A DNA stretch of 64,000 nt from Lomentospora prolificans (lineage: Eukaryota > Ascomycota > Sordariomycetes > Microascales > Microascaceae): NCBI GenBank assembly GCA_029532625.1, contig JARFXM010000008.1:1736001-1800000 (forward strand). The letters are read 5' to 3'. The notes under the pieces were generated by a model. The model was not told where the DNA came from and made no database searches. It saw only the letters and a program-made list of their open reading frames with translations. Positions 61,596 to 64,000 of this stretch are shown piece after piece. The translations under genes were made by a program, and so were the position numbers. The number at the start of each line of letters is the position of its first letter. Within the stretch, counting starts at the first letter, position 1.

Positions 61596-62028
61596 TATTA
61601 TAGTCTTATTAGAGAAGGCTTAGGTAATAATCTATAGTATATTAAACCTTAAATAATAAAAAGGGAAGATCTAAGTTAAGGGTCTTATAAGAGCTACCTA
61701 TCCCTTTTATAGAGTTCTACCCCTATATAGGTAGTTATTACTAGTAGGGATATAGTTACTACTTTTAGGGGTGTAGTTATTACTCTTAGGGGTGTGGTTA
61801 CTACTCTTAGGGGTTTAGCCCTACTAGACTATGCTAGTATACTAGTTTATTCAGAGTTGCTAAATTATACCTATCTATTAATCTATTTAGTGCTACTGCT
61901 TGTACTAGGATGCTGGTTTGTGTGGTACTGCCTAGCTAAGGGTGGTAGCTGGGCTGGTGCTTAGTGTAGTCATGTGTAGCTAGGTCTGGCTCTTGGCCAT
62001 ACCTTCCTCCTGGGTCAAGACCCTTACA
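61596..62028 (-). repeat. Right LTR of copy D (5' LTR in coding sense)
   Basis: 433 bases from TATTATAGTCTT to AAGACCCTTACA, the same length as the left LTR. Here the pattern is reversed: about twenty-five TG but only about five CA dinucleotides by eye, mostly in the right-hand 280 bases. Confidence 0.93.
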
Positions 62029-62235
62029 GGGATTACTAGTATATATTATTAGTAATAGAGATTTAAAGTTTACTTTAGAAATCTAGTTAGAAATCTATAA
62101 AGTATTAAAAGTTAATTAACTAATAGTAATAGTTTACTATTTATAAACTAATAGAATATCTAAAAAAAAGATCTAGATAGTTAAGATTATAATCTACTAT
62201 TATATAGTAAACTATTTAGAAGAAAGCTAGATTAA
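62029..62235 (+). mobile_element. Second gypsy relic, resumed integrase fragment
   Basis: After the GGGAT duplication the reading of the interrupted element continues (SNRDLKFTLEI, where integrases have a DRG-x-FTS stretch) for about 200 bases before the next LTR begins at 62236. This supports that copy D landed inside one continuous integrase sequence. Confidence 0.75.
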
Positions 62236-62668
62236 TATAAGGGTCTTGACCTAGGAGGAAGGTATAGCTAAGAGCCAGACCTAGCTGTATATAACTATAC
62301 TAAGTACTAGCCCAGCTGCTACCCTTGGCTAGGCAGTATTATATAAACTAGCATCCTAGTGTAAGTAGTAGTGCTAAATGGATTAATAGATAGGTATAAT
62401 TTAGTAACTCTAAATAAACTAGTATACTAGTATAGTCTAGTAGGGCTAAACCCCTAAGAGTAGTGACTATACCCTTAAGAATAATAATTATACCCCTAAG
62501 AGTAGTAACTATATCCCTACTAGTAGTAACTACCTATATAGGGGTAGAACTCTATAAGAGGGATAGGTAGCTTTTATAAGACCCTTAACTTAGATCTTCT
62601 TTTTTTATTATTTAAGGTTTAATATACTATAGATTATTACTTAAGCCTTCTTTAATAAGATTATAATA
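62236..62668 (+). repeat. 5' LTR of copy E
   Basis: 433 bases from TATAAGGGTC to AGATTATAATA, matching both LTRs of copy D in reverse complement and in length. Confidence 0.92.
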
Positions 62669-64000
62669 TATTAAATAATTAATTTAATAATAAATAGAAT
62701 AGAATAATAAGTAGAATAAAAAAAAATAGAATAGAATAGAATATATAAGTAGAATAGAATTATAATAGTAGGCTTACTTTAATCCTAAAGGGTTAGTAGT
62801 AGGAACCTCCTAGATACCTTACTTATATAAGCTTAATAATTAGTAGGTACTCTTAAATATAATTACTATAGATCTAGAGCTCCTTAGCTAGATCTACTAG
62901 TAATTCTTAAGTACCCCTACTCCCCCTCCTCTACCCTTTATAGATATCCTATAATTAGAGATCCTAAAAGGTGAAATCCTAGAAATTATAGAAATAAGAG
63001 TAAATAGAAATACTATATTAGAAGTAAAGAGAAAGGTTTTAGTATAGCCTATATAGAATAATAATCTAAGTAACCTCTAGTTCTTCCTAGATAGTATTAT
63101 CTTTAAACTAAATAAAGATAAGCTATAGGGTCTAATTAGAAGTAATAAAGTTACTTAGTATAAAATTATATATATAATCCTATTTAATAAGAGATAGAGA
63201 ATCTACTAGTTCTAGGCTAGTAGTAGGATAAGTAGAGCCTACCCCCTCCTAGAGCTACTATAGTATATTACTTATATATTTAGTAATACCTAACCTTAGG
63301 CTATAGCTTAAGACTAGCTCTATAGCTTTATCTAGGCTAATAGCTAGATATTTAGAGAATTCTTCCTTATCTTTAATAATATTATAATAACTATAAGAGG
63401 GAGCTACTAAGATAATACTTTATAGCTTATTTAGCTAAGGAATACTTTATCCTCTATTTTAAAAGATAAGTTAATAGCTACTAATATATCTATAGACTAC
63501 TCTAACTATATTAGAGTATTCTACTTAATTATATAATACTTTAAATAAACCTAGTATTTTAGAGTACTCTACTAGAAGTAGAGGTACTTATCTAGGAATA
63601 AAGGAAATAGATTATAGACCCCTTAATAAGTATACTCTAACTATAGATAGGGACTTTAAAACTACCCCTCCTAGAGTAGACTAAGCTTAGAAAACCTCTT
63701 AAGGGATATAGATAGTAATATCTATATAAGTAGTACCTAAACCTATAATATTAGATAGTTTAAGGCTAAAAGAGTAAAATAAGTAGATAATAATAAGATT
63801 AATAGGAAGAGGAAGGAATACTAATACCTCTATTATAGTAGTAAAAGCTACTTTATTAGTAAGTATCCTTATATAGTAGTATATAATCTATAGGATACTA
63901 TAAATATCTATAGTATTAAAAGTACTCTAGTCTTAGAAGAAAACTCTAAAGAAGAGGGAAATAAGTAGCTTTAAAGTAAAGATAGGTCCTAAGGCTAACT
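62236..64000 (+). mobile_element. Gypsy element copy E, 5' part, opposite orientation
   Basis: It begins TATAAGGGTCTTGACC and is colinear with the reverse complement of copy D from 62028 leftwards: LTR, leader with AATAGAATAG repeats, gag, and the same degenerate zinc knuckle near 63820-63850. It runs off the right edge. It is RIP-mutated and has no intact frame. Confidence 0.92.

Larger units (their letters stand above)
54893..62028 (-). mobile_element. Complete gypsy retrotransposon copy D, RIP-mutated
   Basis: A 7,136-base element with two 433-base LTRs and a perfect target duplication GGGAT (54888-54892 and 62029-62033). The coding strand is minus: the reverse complement near 59030-59060 reads YIDNILIYLSN, a degenerate YxDD reverse transcriptase core, and a degenerate CCHC zinc knuckle (YYSSKSYFISKYP-like) lies near 60400-60440, placing gag on the right. 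No frame is intact. It inserted into the integrase region of the second gypsy relic. Bases 55600-56700 keep many CA but few TG dinucleotides. Confidence 0.92.

Noticed and set aside
38604..64000. Mitochondrial DNA or a centromere core
   Set aside because: The AT-richness is explained by RIP of identifiable LTR retrotransposons. Nearness to kinetochore genes says nothing about centromere position. Pericentromeric location remains possible but cannot be shown here.
38604..64000. Alternative genetic code or stop-codon readthrough in the repeat block
   Set aside because: Stops sit where CAA, CAG and TGG codons would be changed by CpA-to-TpA mutation, so RIP explains them.

Overview
This window comes from a filamentous ascomycete (Pezizomycotina, probably Eurotiomycetes; I cannot name the genus). 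The evidence is short GT-AG introns of about 50-150 bases with CTAAC/CTGAC branch sites, fungal-type orthologues throughout, and a repeat block carrying an extreme repeat-induced point mutation (RIP) signature. RIP is the Pezizomycotina process that turns CpA into TpA in duplicated DNA.

Bases 1-38,603 are gene-rich and mostly housekeeping. In order: a probable inner-kinetochore CENP-U/AME1-like protein (+), a twin CX9C protein (-), 40S ribosomal protein S11/uS17 (-), the KNL1/Spc105 kinetochore scaffold (+), Atg14 (-), a conserved small protein of unknown function (+), a DUF3807 protein (+), the casein kinase II catalytic subunit (+), Atg6/Beclin (-), the CENP-A chaperone Scm3 (+), a broken PAS-type hybrid histidine kinase (-), a small secreted Pro/Arg-rich repeat protein (+), the CPSF30/Yth1 zinc-finger protein (+), a DUF1776 protein (-), a class I SAM methyltransferase (-) and an amidase-signature enzyme (+). 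Intron-exon structures were worked out by hand; almost every join keeps frame and matches the family.

Two functional themes recur. Three genes belong to the centromere/kinetochore: CENP-U-like, Spc105 and Scm3. Two encode subunits of the autophagy Vps34 complex I: Atg14 and Atg6. They are interleaved within 23 kb. They are not an operon, and the clustering may be chance. Several neighbours are divergently paired and share upstream regions (S11/Spc105, Atg14/small protein, Atg6/Scm3, methyltransferase/amidase).

Bases 38,604-64,000 are a gene-free, AT-rich retrotransposon graveyard. CpA, TpG and CpG are almost absent over long stretches, and every coding frame is full of TAA/TAG. It can be resolved into nested insertions. 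A 7.6-kb Ty3/gypsy element with a chromodomain-like end (38,768-46,396, target duplication TAATA) sits inside a 349-bp LTR. A second gypsy relic (about 48.5-62.2 kb) is interrupted by a nearly unmutated solo LTR (51,961-52,309, duplication AGAGT) and by a complete 7.1-kb gypsy element on the minus strand (54,893-62,028, duplication GGGAT) that landed in its integrase region. A second copy of that last element starts at 62,236 in the opposite direction and runs off the window, making a large inverted repeat. The two LTRs of the 54.9-62.0 kb element appear to have been mutated on opposite DNA strands.

No prokaryote-style defence system, CRISPR array or biosynthetic cluster was found. The observations most worth following are the secreted Pro/Arg-rich repeat peptide, the layered and strand-specific RIP record, the kinetochore/autophagy gene neighbourhood, and the broken histidine kinase that keeps its active-site motifs.
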